Part shown: positions 55,783-64,000 of the stretch, in pieces
How the letters are laid out: the number at the start of each line of letters is the position of its first letter
How positions within the stretch are numbered: position 1 is the stretch's first letter
NCBI GenBank assembly: GCA_033220425.1
Contig: CM065649.1
Location: 1,054,001 to 1,118,000 of the forward strand
DNA length: 64,000 bases
Direction: 5' to 3'
Source: Lepraria neglecta
Lineage: Eukaryota > Ascomycota > Lecanoromycetes > Lecanorales > Stereocaulaceae
Program-made: the position numbers and the translations under genes
Notes under the pieces: model-generated
Seen by the model: the letters and a program-made list of their open reading frames with translations, nothing else
Database searches by the model: none
Told to the model about the DNA's origin: nothing

Positions 55783-57800
55783 CTACCCATTCCTCACTAT
55801 CCTCCCCAGCCCCTTGGCCCTCCTCCATGCACCAAGCCCATAGCCTAGCTCCACCACCCCGCTACAAACCTCCCATGCCCTCCTCGCACTCTTGATCGGA
55901 TAGTCCAAGGGGGTTGGGATACTCGTCCCTAGCAATCCCGGCAGTCTATCCACGCAAACAGCTTTAGTATTACAAATACCTCTTAACCCCTCCTCTCCAC
56001 CAAAGCGTCCATATCCGCTCCCCTTGACTCCACCGAAAGGAAGCGAGACTGCGTAGTATACTGCGAAGTCGTTCACGGAGACCATGCCCGCTTTTATCTC
56101 ATTAGTGACACATTGCAAAGAGGTAGAATCGGTGCCGAAGACGCTGGCACCGAGGGCGTAGGGTGTTGAGTTTGCGATCTCGATGGCGTGAGAGACGGAG
56201 GTAGCTGGCATAAGGACGCAGATTGGGGCGAAGAGTTCCTCATTCGCTATCCGCATCGTGGGTGTGACATCCACCAGGAGGGTCGGCTGGAAGTAGTGGC
56301 CTTTGGGATATTTTACGTGTCTGTAGCGTTTTCCACCAACAAGGCAGCGAGCTCCTTGGCTGACAGCGTCCGCTACGAGGCTTTCAAGTTGCGAGAAGCG
56401 AGCGTCTGAGATCATGGCGCCGACGTCCACATTGTCAGGATCCTCGAGGGAGGAGCCTACGCGTAGAGAATGAATGCGTTTTCCGAGTATGGAGATCAGG
56501 CCTTGGTAGATCTTAGGGAGACAGATGATACGCTCGATGCCGATGCAGTTCTGGCCAGCTGACTGAAATGTTCCTCGCATCAGTATGCTGGCTACCTGAT
56601 GTATGTTCCTGACATCGTCCAGGATGATGGCTGGGTCTTTCCCTCCAAGCTCTACGCATACTGGCGTAAGAGATTTGGCGGCGGAGGCTGCGACATGGTG
56701 GGCGATGGGGCGGGAGCCGATAAAGGTTATGTGGCTGATGTCTGGATGAGACGTCAAATGACTCGCAGCCTGAGGCCAGCAGAGGAGAGGTTGGACGAGA
56801 TTGGGGGAGTGACCGCAGGACACGAGTGCAGCGCGAGCTATGGAGGCGAAGTATTGGGTTGACCAGGCGGTGTTTTCGGAGGCTTTGACGACGATGGCGG
56901 AGCCGGTGAAGAGGGCGGATATCAGTGGGCCCATGAAGTTGTGGAACTAAAAGATCGATTAGTAGGGGTGGCTGGCGAGTGGAAAGGGTGCATCCACACA
57001 GGGTAGCTGTCACGAGTTAGCTGGCTGCAGACCACCTGAGAGTATCTTTCGAGGATGTGAGACCTACTTCCAGCTGACGCACGCGGCTACGACGCCCAAT
57101 GCATCCCATCTAACCTCATTGTACTTATACATCATCAGAAAACTCGTCGGTCTCTTCTCCGGCTTCAAGGCCTTTTCCCCATGCTGTATGGTCCATTTCA
57201 ACTTCTCCACCGTGACCAGTATTTCTCCAAGCGATGCATCAATCTTCGTCTTCCCAGAATCGAGGCATGCTACCGTAGCTATGGCTTCTTGTTTGTCGAG
57301 GATATACCTGTGTAAAGACCAACCCAGTCAGCTCCTTTGCTCGTAGCAAAGATGGGCTTCCTTAGAAGGACGTACTTGAGCAACGTCTTCAAGACCTTCC
57401 TCCTTTGCTTGAATGTAGTTCTCGCCCATTCTATTTGTGCCTCTTTGGCCTTGGCTATAGCTCTGTCGATTCCCTTAGGGGTGGAAGGGTTCACGAGGCC
57501 GAGTAGTCGTCCATTGGCCGGGCAGTAGCATTGTATAACGCTCGAACCGGAGACCTGTAGATGTCGTTAGCCCTCTTGCAACGACGTGCTTTCATCTGCA
57601 CTAGGTACCTTGATGCCGGGCTGTTCCAGCAGCTCTCCTTTCCACTCTGGATCGCATTGCTTGGGTACGGGGATTTCAAAGTTGACAGGCTGTTCATCGC
57701 TATCGTTAAGCACAGTGTAGTTGAAAACGGTAAAGATTAAGACAATTGAGATTACGAAGATGGAGATCTCGAGCCATATTACCTGGTCGGGAGTGTCCAT
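55783..57800 (-). CDS. MSC7: Msc7-type aldehyde dehydrogenase, five exons including a 7-nt exon
   Basis: Exons 57800-57609, 57554-57376, 57307-57068, 57006-57000 and 56946-55783 give 593 residues. An N-terminal membrane segment (WLEISIFVISIVLIFTVFNY) precedes the ALDH fold, as in yeast Msc7/YHR039C. The conserved substrate-entry motif VSWNYPFHN is assembled only by including the 7-nt exon CTACCCT. CVELGGKDPAII (about residue 305) supplies the general-base Glu, and FQSAGQNCIG (about 338) the catalytic Cys. FGGVKGSGYGRFGGEEGL is the standard C-terminal motif. It should be an NAD(P)-dependent aldehyde oxidiser anchored to an internal membrane; the physiological substrate is unknown. Length is close to fungal homologues (about 600-640). 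Confidence 0.93.
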
Positions 57801-58161
57801 GGGAAGATTGTGCAGAAGTAGAGAAGTCTATTTCGTGATCTACGGCGTGTCATAACTCAACGTTAAATCCTGTCCTCGACAATACACATACCAAACAGTC
57901 TGGAATTGTTATGGCGAATCAATGTATAGGTTTCATTGCTATGAACACTGTCAAATACAGCCCTGATTCAATCCGTCGCTCTACTTCCTCCCATTAACAA
58001 TCTGTGCGTTCCCCGGGTACAGAAACAATAGAATTAAACAGTGGTATCATCGCTCTACTCAATGTTCGCTCTCGCACATTGAATTATAACACCTTCCGCC
58101 TCAAGCCCCAACAGTCGTCCTGGCCCTCATCCCCTCGTCTAGGCCGCAGCGAACCCGGGGA
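57801..58161. other. Short intergenic region
   Basis: Promoter side of the aldehyde dehydrogenase gene and 3 prime side of the next minus-strand gene. Nothing else seen. Confidence 0.45.
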
Positions 58162-58510
58162 CTAGACCGCGCTTCTCCCTCCTCTACGTCCCCCGCCACG
58201 GCCGCATGTCAGGCAAGAGATGATGATGTCGAAAAGGGACACGATGCCGGCGATGATGGCTTGGAGGACGGCACCGATGCCGTTAACGATGGCCATGAGG
58301 CAGGCCCCGATGGTCTGGAATATGGACTTGATCTGGAATGAGATGTAAATTAGCTAGGTGCAGGTGAAGGCGAAAGCTGTGAGGATCCAAGAGCCGAATG
58401 CCTCGTAAACAAGACGAAGACGCGAGAAATCACGTCTGTCTCTTGCGAATGCCATCTTTGTGTATGGTGCTCAAGGGGAATGGACTTACGCATGATACGA
58501 CGGCGCCCAT
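58162..58510 (-). CDS. Small hydrophobic fungal protein, 63 residues, two exons
   Basis: Exons 58510-58490 (MGAVVSC) and 58332-58162 join across a 157-bp intron with a GTAAGT donor. The product reads IKSIFQTIGACLMAIVNGIG, then AVLQAIIAGIVSLFDIIISC, then LTCGRGGGRRGGRSAV. The middle is one continuous amphipathic or membrane-seeking region. MGAVVSC could be N-myristoylated and palmitoylated, since it has Gly2 and a nearby Cys. A basic Gly/Arg tail follows a CLTC pair. Similar short proteins occur in many ascomycetes as uncharacterised. It is too short for standard gene finders and lies in a gap between larger genes. Confidence 0.7.
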
Positions 58511-59217
58511 TTTGGCTGGTATAGCGCGTAGAGCAGCTTGGAGGGTTTGGATGTTTGTTGCTTCGTAAGTGTTTGATAGAGTTGCGATCGAGCTGGTTGT
58601 AGGTTTGCAGGATTTTTGGTATTTGGAAAGACAGAAAAGGTTGGCGTTCGGAGTTAGGTACGAGGCGGCAGCTAAGCGGGATTGCAGGAACGATCTGTAG
58701 CTTCTTCGGGATAGGAAAGTTGAAGATGTAATTTCCTCAAATCCAAAGAGCAAGCCTCATCTCTTTATATCACTCCAACCGACCCGCATGCTTTTCCCAT
58801 GCTTGGACGATGATATGACATCATTCTTTACCTGTCCTATGGGAGCGCTTCATTGTTGCAACAATACGAAGCGCCAAAGTTAATAGTCTGGAAACTGGGC
58901 TGCGAAACAACTTTTAGGCTTGGAAGTTTGGAAACGAAGCCATTTCTTCCCAAGTCGTGATGCAGCACCGCCACAGCTAACGAACTGTCAGTGGTTAGCC
59001 TTTGTCTTGAAGGGTTTAGTATTCGTCTCATCCTCCAGTAACAAGCAGGCTTCTTGCTGATCGAGCAGATCTCATGTACGAGCGCCACCGCTAAGTTCTC
59101 TTCTCTGTTGATCTTGTGGCTGATCGCTTCTAGATATCCGACACTTTCCGAGACACGCAACGATTCGCGAGCAGATCTCGAGTGGGTCAGAAGTCAGGGC
59201 TGAGCATCTCATTGACA
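58511..59217. other. Divergent intergenic region
   Basis: Lies between the minus-strand 63-residue protein gene and the plus-strand F-box-like gene, so it should hold both promoters. No repeats recognised. Confidence 0.45.
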
Positions 59218-60546
59218 ATGGACAGAACGCCGATCAGAATCCGTGGCAAGAAAAAAGTTCCTGCTCGAACAACCGGCGCGAGACAATCTACAAAGTCCAT
59301 GCTGAGCTCGGACCCGAAGGCCAAACGTCCTTGGTCCGACACATCGGGATCCTCTACTCCTGCTGCAAAGCTTCCTTGTCAGGCTGCCCCGAAATTGCAA
59401 CGGACCAAATGCTCATCCCGTCTCGAGCTACTACCCACCGAGCTATTGGAAACCATCTTCTTCTACTGTGTAAACATCAGTCTACCACAAGCCTCACCCG
59501 CCATCGGTCACAAGCTCGCTTCAACACTTGTCAAGAGTCGTCTCGTGCTCGGGACCCTTAGCGGACTCGATAGTATTGACTACTCAATCATACCGTGGAG
59601 CATCACATCGAGAGAGCTTGGGGACGCTCAATCAGCAATTCTACGGCAGAAATGGATGACACTACCCTTCCTCAAACGATTGATTCCCGACTTCATAGTC
59701 AAGACGATAGTACAAGAATTCGGTTTACGAAAACTACAATGGATGGGAGAAGGGCCAGTCGTGAGCCAGGAAAGTGAGCCCATCATCCGGAAATATTTAG
59801 AAGACAACGCCCTCCGCTTCGACCACACGTCAAGAACAGGATTGCCTGCGTTCTGGGAGGTTAGCTGGACCGTCGAAGGCTACCCGGATGGGATGTTGAT
59901 GGGAATTGGACTTCGAGACGGCCTAGTCACTTTCAGCAGTTTCGGTGACCACCGTGAAGATTCAGAGACGTATTGGGACTTCATAGAAACCAGGAGGATC
60001 CTGTCTAATCCTTTAAGCCGTGGCTGTCAAATTCCAGAAAAGCTCCTACATGGGCCTTGGACCGACGAAAAGTGCGAATTCCTGGAGATTGCGATCAGAG
60101 GAAACGCGCAAGTCGACTGGGTTGCTTCGACGAGCGGAGAAGTCGCTGAGAAGGGTCTCATGCAAGCCATTGAGGAACACAATGCGCGAGCTACTAGAGC
60201 GCTGCTTGCAAGAATAGGATCAGGACCGCAGCCCTGTGACAGCACAATTACATTGTTTCCACGAGAACCAACGCCGAATGCGGATGGTCAATGGGTCAGT
60301 GAACCGCATTCGATATACAGAGAAGATCCCATACGCAGAGGCGTGGGCATCATACCCCAGCAAAAGCATCTAAGGAAAGCAGTTCTGGAGGAAGGATGCC
60401 CGCGAGACGTGGTCGAAGCCCTCCTCGAGGCCGCAGAAACGAATTTCGATTTCGATGATGGCGATATCCTGCAGTGGATTACTGGGGAGATGGGCCAAGG
60501 CAACAAGGACGCAGAGTGGCTACGAGAATACGTTTCACCTGATTGA
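59218..60546 (+). CDS. F-box-like hypothetical protein, 442 residues
   Basis: Unspliced from ATG 59218 (MDRTPIRIRGKKKVPART). After a basic, Ser-rich N-terminus, residues about 70-105 read SRLELLPTELLETIFFYCVN, matching the start of an F-box (L-P-x-E-L-L-E-x-I-F). The remaining 330 residues contain no leucine-rich or WD repeats. They include an ankyrin-like helical segment EKGLMQAIEEHNARATRALL near the C-terminus, where LRKAVLEEGCPRDVVEALLE also resembles helix pairs. Many Pezizomycotina have large families of such proteins, thought to link substrates to SCF ubiquitin ligases. The F-box here is short, so binding to Skp1 is an inference. Confidence 0.7.
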   Translation: MDRTPIRIRGKKKVPARTTGARQSTKSMLSSDPKAKRPWSDTSGSSTPAAKLPCQAAPKLQRTKCSSRLELLPTELLETIFFYCVNISLPQASPAIGHKLASTLVKSRLVLGTLSGLDSIDYSIIPWSITSRELGDAQSAILRQKWMTLPFLKRLIPDFIVKTIVQEFGLRKLQWMGEGPVVSQESEPIIRKYLEDNALRFDHTSRTGLPAFWEVSWTVEGYPDGMLMGIGLRDGLVTFSSFGDHREDSETYWDFIETRRILSNPLSRGCQIPEKLLHGPWTDEKCEFLEIAIRGNAQVDWVASTSGEVAEKGLMQAIEEHNARATRALLARIGSGPQPCDSTITLFPREPTPNADGQWVSEPHSIYREDPIRRGVGIIPQQKHLRKAVLEEGCPRDVVEALLEAAETNFDFDDGDILQWITGEMGQGNKDAEWLREYVSPD

Positions 60547-60964
60547 AGCTGTTTGCCGAAGCGAGAACTTTCAGACCTTTAGGGCGAGAGCTATGAGTGC
60601 ATGGCATACAAGCTATCAATATCGCAAGATAGCATAATTGGCTTTCTCGTCGTCCTTGTGCGTACCAAGCCTACCTATTAGATATTGATTAGCTGCCAGC
60701 AAACAAAGTGAAGAGTGTGGTCTGCTTGGTATGCATGATGCAATTAGAACTGCCAGGTTATGCTATGCCATGCTATGCTAAGCTATGACAGATGATGCCA
60801 AATGGCAAGCTTTGAGCTTGCATGGGGTATCTAAAGTTGTAAACGCAATGCTAGCTAGAAAGTTGCAAAATGCCTTGTAGCTTGCTCTTGAAATGGTGAA
60901 AGTGCAAGATTTATGGGCTGTTAGGTGATTCAAGGAGGAAGGGCTCGACCAAGGAGGTATGGTA
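60547..60964. other. Intergenic between convergent genes
   Basis: Between the 3 prime ends of the F-box-like and glycosylase genes. A short imperfect tandem of GCTATGC units lies near 60,760-60,785. Nothing else seen. Confidence 0.45.
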
Positions 60965-62836
60965 TCAGTCCAGACCATCCTCGTCCATTTCTTCATACTC
61001 AGACTCAAGCTCTGGTGCATCTGTGAGATCGCTCATCTCCTCATCGTCTTCCTCCTCGATCTCATCATCGGCCTTCACCTTCTTGCTACTCTTCGGGGGT
61101 TTCGTTGCTGCTGTTGCACCCTTGGCTGCCTTCGGGGTCGTCTTGGGAGTAGTAACAACTCCGGCTTTCTTCCCTGCCTTCTTGGGCGTAGCAGAGGTTC
61201 CAGCCTTCCTCTTTCCAGCCTTTGTAGGGTTCTCCCCGACTTCTTCATCCTCTGCGACCTCTTCCATCCCCTCATCATTCACAGCTTTCTTCCCCTTCTT
61301 CGGAGTCTTCTTCGGAGTATCAACACCCCCCTTCTTCGCCCCCAACCTCTTAACCAAATGTTCAATCACACAATTCGCCTCCGCCCATCCAGCACTCTTG
61401 TCCCCAGTGGCAGCTCTACATCTCGGGCAGTTCTTTCCATGGTTCAAGAACAATTGATGCAGCCCATATTTCAAGTTGTCCGGGATCATAACTTCACAAT
61501 GGCTGAACGTAGAATTCCTGTCTGCTTTCTTCTCTTTCGGGCCTCTAGAGTCGTCAGGCGGGACCCAGCCTAGGTATTTGCATAGGCGAAAGACGTGTGT
61601 ATCGACAGCGAAGCTGGGCCGTTGCATGCAGAAAAGCGCGACGCAGGCAGCGGTCTTGACGCCGATGCCGGGGTATTCGATAAATGTGTAGAGAGCGTCG
61701 TCTGTGGAGAGAACATGATAGTAGTCGAGTGTGAGGGCGCCTGACTGGAGGAGTTGATATTCCGCTTCCTTCTCGTCCGTAAATTCCTCGCCTGCTTCCT
61801 TTGCCTTGTTGAGAGCAGTGCGTCGTTCTTTGTTCTCGGAATGTACGATATCGAGAATAGCTTTGATGTTGCCGCTCTTACTGTCCGCAAGACCACCGCA
61901 TTCAATAGCATCAAAGACACTTTTCTTCGTAGCGAGGCGCACAGCGTTCCAATCGACGCTTCCTTTGCCTAGCCCCTTAGTCTCAAGACCAAAGCGCTTT
62001 ACAAGCCCTTGAAATGCATTGCCAGAGTTTGCCCCAGTCGTCGCGGCGCTGAGGAGTGTGCGTATCAGCGCGTCGAGAATAGACGGGACTTGACCACAGC
62101 CTGCGATCTGTGTTCTTGGCGGAGGGATGGTGTCTGGCTGTACGATTGTTGGTTTGCGTTCGTCGGGAATGGTGGTGAGTAGGAGGTCATGGACAATTTG
62201 GGCTTCGTCTGCTGTTGGATGCGGCCAGTTGGGAAAAGGGGATTTCCCTGGCGTGAGACCGTATGATTTGGCTGTCTTTGCTTTCTTCTTTGTGAGGCCT
62301 TCGACTGCATCGGCAGCTTTGGCACCTTCGATGACTTCCTTCGCATCTTCAATCTGTTCCTCCTTCTCGGCTTTCTTTGCAGTCTTGGCCTTTTTGAGGG
62401 ACGGCTTCACGTCGCCAGTCTCTTCTTCCTCCACTTTGACCTTTGCACCTGGGCGTCTACCCATATTGTGTAGGAGCTCATCAGGGTCTTCCTCCACCTT
62501 TGGTGCAGGTTCTGCTCTCTTGCGTTTCCGCCCAGTGTTTGCTGGCTGAGGCGGCGCACCTTCTGCCTCGACTTTGGATGTCTGCTTTTTGCCGGCCTTC
62601 TTCGCTGACGGAGTAGGCTTGCTAATAGACTTCGGTGTCACGGGTGCGTCAATCGTGGCATCCTCCTTCTGCTTCGGTGTTTGCTTCTTCGCAGGCGCCT
62701 TGTTTTTAGCACCCACCTTACTCTTCGTTGGTGCAGGCGTAGCAGGTGGGCTCGACAGTTGCTGTGAGCTGTTCTCTTTTTCGGAACTTAGGCTTGCTGC
62801 TTTCGCAGCCGAGCCACGAGTCGCTCGAGTAGACAT
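60965..62836 (-). CDS. HhH-GPD base-excision DNA glycosylase, 623 residues
   Basis: Unspliced; I use the ATG at 62836 (MSTRATRGSAAK), although the frame is open to an earlier ATG at 63028. The first 215 residues are Lys/Ala/Pro-rich with SPPATPAPTK and GRKRKRAEPAP, typical of nuclear tails. The HhH-GPD domain (about 235-480) includes ILDALIRTLLSAATTGANSG, the helix-hairpin-helix IEYPGIGVKTAACVALF (catalytic-Lys position present) and SFAVDTHVFRLCKYLGWVPP (conserved Asp). This matches endonuclease III-like glycosylases that remove damaged bases. The four-Cys iron-sulfur cluster is not evident; only CPRC remains. The C-terminal 140 residues are again basic, then acidic. It probably acts in the nucleus, and perhaps mitochondria. 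Confidence 0.88.
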   Translation of the reverse strand: MSTRATRGSAAKAASLSSEKENSSQQLSSPPATPAPTKSKVGAKNKAPAKKQTPKQKEDATIDAPVTPKSISKPTPSAKKAGKKQTSKVEAEGAPPQPANTGRKRKRAEPAPKVEEDPDELLHNMGRRPGAKVKVEEEETGDVKPSLKKAKTAKKAEKEEQIEDAKEVIEGAKAADAVEGLTKKKAKTAKSYGLTPGKSPFPNWPHPTADEAQIVHDLLLTTIPDERKPTIVQPDTIPPPRTQIAGCGQVPSILDALIRTLLSAATTGANSGNAFQGLVKRFGLETKGLGKGSVDWNAVRLATKKSVFDAIECGGLADSKSGNIKAILDIVHSENKERRTALNKAKEAGEEFTDEKEAEYQLLQSGALTLDYYHVLSTDDALYTFIEYPGIGVKTAACVALFCMQRPSFAVDTHVFRLCKYLGWVPPDDSRGPKEKKADRNSTFSHCEVMIPDNLKYGLHQLFLNHGKNCPRCRAATGDKSAGWAEANCVIEHLVKRLGAKKGGVDTPKKTPKKGKKAVNDEGMEEVAEDEEVGENPTKAGKRKAGTSATPKKAGKKAGVVTTPKTTPKAAKGATAATKPPKSSKKVKADDEIEEEDDEEMSDLTDAPELESEYEEMDEDGLD

Positions 62837-63514
62837 GGTAGTCTTGACCTGGCTGGGAATCGATCTAGATGTGGTGAGATGTCGATGAAAGAAATGATAG
62901 CTCAGCTGTAGAGTCCGGAAAAAATGCAGGTGATGGGGAACTCTCCCTAATAATATAGATGTGAAAGGAGACCTGTTGGGAATAGGAGAGTAGAGGGAAA
63001 TAGAAGATGTGAAAGTTCTGAAGCTCAAGTTGCTGAGGGAAGAAATGCGCTATCCTAGCGCCGATGATCACAAAGTGACGTATGTAGACTTCATAGGGAA
63101 GATTTCACGCGCAGGCACGTCGGGTGGATGTCCGCATTCATTGCAATTTGTCAGGGTACATAGTTCGCTTTGTGAAGGATGTGTCTGGGAGTTGATGAAG
63201 GCTGAAAAGAGATCTCGATCTACAAGCCTAGCACGACTAGCAAATGCAGGTACAGATCGACTAGAAGTCAATTCGAATCTAAGCATTAGAACCCGTTCAT
63301 TTTTTCTAGCCATCCAATCAAAGCCTAGAGAATGTAATATATCATGTTTCGCTTTTGGTTGCAATTTTCCTCCAGCTGTGCATAGAAATCCGAAGACCTC
63401 CCGTATATACCTGAATATTGTATATATCCTGAGCCACAGAAGCTGCAAAGATCATACAATCCGACCTCAAAGCGCCAACATTATAATCATGTAGAAGCCC
63501 GCGGGTCATACAAC
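62837..63514. other. Intergenic and leader of the glycosylase gene
   Basis: Includes the extended open frame upstream of the glycosylase start (62,837-63,028) and the 3 prime region of the purine gene. No other gene recognised. Confidence 0.45.
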
Positions 63515-64000
63515 CTAAGGCTCAGTATACTCGAAGTCCTGTTGATTGTGCAACCCGATATCCATGCGGTTGCGTGGCGATGCTCCCTCTCCATCACCAG
63601 AAAGCTTTCTCTTGCCCGTCCTTTGGGGCGGCACGCCGTTTCCGTTCATGATTGGACCTGAGTCAGCAGAGTGCGCAGGAACGACCTTGCCGTCGGCATT
63701 GACTTCCACGCCGTTGGTAGCCATCTCGATCTCCTCTTGATCAGCATATCCATTCGCTACGGCTTCCCTGGCGCTCTCCATAACTTTCATCTTCTTCGTC
63801 TCGCCTCGGATCTGCTCCAAGTGTTCAAAATAGCCGTCAGGGACAGGTGTCACGTATTCGCCGTTGAAGACGCCTACTTCAAATTCTTGGTTTTTCCGAG
63901 GTATGGAACCCTTGATTACAGCTTGTATGCAGGCTTCCTTGAGGTCTTCAAGCTCTTGAAATATGACCTTTTCTGCTCCGATGTGGCGCGCAATGGCATC
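63515..64000 (-). CDS. ADE4: Amidophosphoribosyltransferase, C-terminal part, runs off the right edge
   Basis: The final 161 residues are present and the rest of the gene lies beyond base 64,000. The readable part is AIARHIGAEKVIFQELEDLK, EACIQAVIKG, FEVGVFNGEYVTPVPDGYFE and HLEQIRGETKKMKVMESARE. This is the C-terminal region typical of fungal Ade4/PurF, the enzyme that commits PRPP to purine synthesis using glutamine. The tail (NGVEVNADGKVVPAHSADSG and following) is variable and low in complexity, as in other filamentous ascomycetes. The catalytic N-terminal Cys and PRPP-binding loop are outside the window. Confidence 0.88.
   Translation of the reverse strand, partial: DAIARHIGAEKVIFQELEDLKEACIQAVIKGSIPRKNQEFEVGVFNGEYVTPVPDGYFEHLEQIRGETKKMKVMESAREAVANGYADQEEIEMATNGVEVNADGKVVPAHSADSGPIMNGNGVPPQRTGKRKLSGDGEGASPRNRMDIGLHNQQDFEYTEP

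Noticed and set aside
61023-62888. Several plus-strand frames of 100-200 codons across the glycosylase gene
   Set aside because: They are antisense shadows of its Lys/Ala/Pro-rich coding sequence and have biased, motif-free translations.
1-64000. tRNA, rRNA, CRISPR arrays and LTR or other virus-like elements
   Set aside because: No cloverleaf with a proper T-arm, no rRNA-like segment, no spaced array, and no long direct terminal repeats or reverse-transcriptase or capsid motifs were seen by eye.

Overview
The window is nuclear DNA of a filamentous ascomycete (Pezizomycotina). Introns are short (44-80 bp) with GTRNGT donors and CTAAC/CTGAC branch sites, many genes are unspliced or nearly so, and recognisable proteins include a PDR-type ABC transporter, a NACHT-ankyrin protein, Msc7-type aldehyde dehydrogenase, NAC-alpha, ribosomal protein eL14 and ATP synthase subunit d. 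RIP-like decay (C-to-T and G-to-A changes in CpA/TpG context) fits Pezizomycotina. I cannot name the species; Dothideomycetes is a guess from the look of the proteins.

Bases 1-26,900 are gene-poor and accessory in character: a NACHT-ankyrin STAND protein, a decayed alpha/beta hydrolase, a ferroportin-family transporter, a small secreted protein beside a broken secreted-protein gene, a formyltransferase-fold protein, a small hypothetical protein, a SAM methyltransferase, a full-length PDR transporter, and a TA-rich tract that looks like a RIP-decayed repeat. Long stretches hold no convincing gene.

Bases 26,937-30,927 are an apparently complete DNA transposon of the IS630-Tc1/mariner superfamily. 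It has 87-bp terminal inverted repeats, TA at both ends, and a spliced DD34E transposase facing two further open frames of unknown function. It lies about 300 bp upstream of the eL14 gene. A truncated copy of its left end lies at 46,309-46,672.

Bases 31,200-34,530 carry a compact housekeeping group on the plus strand: eL14, NAC-alpha and ATP synthase subunit d. Bases 34,950-48,300 mix lineage-specific genes (a membrane protein with Ser/Pro repeats, a gene with an internal stop, two coiled-coil genes, a DUF4419 gene, a coiled-coil pseudogene fused to the transposon remnant) with a nicotinamide riboside kinase. Bases 49,900-64,000 hold a Ser-rich hypothetical gene, Msc7-type aldehyde dehydrogenase with a 7-nt exon, a 63-residue hydrophobic protein, an F-box-like protein, an HhH-GPD DNA glycosylase and, running off the right edge, the C-terminus of amidophosphoribosyltransferase.

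Exon coordinates were worked out by hand from splice signals and reading frame. I saw no CRISPR array, rRNA or convincing tRNA, and no LTR element.
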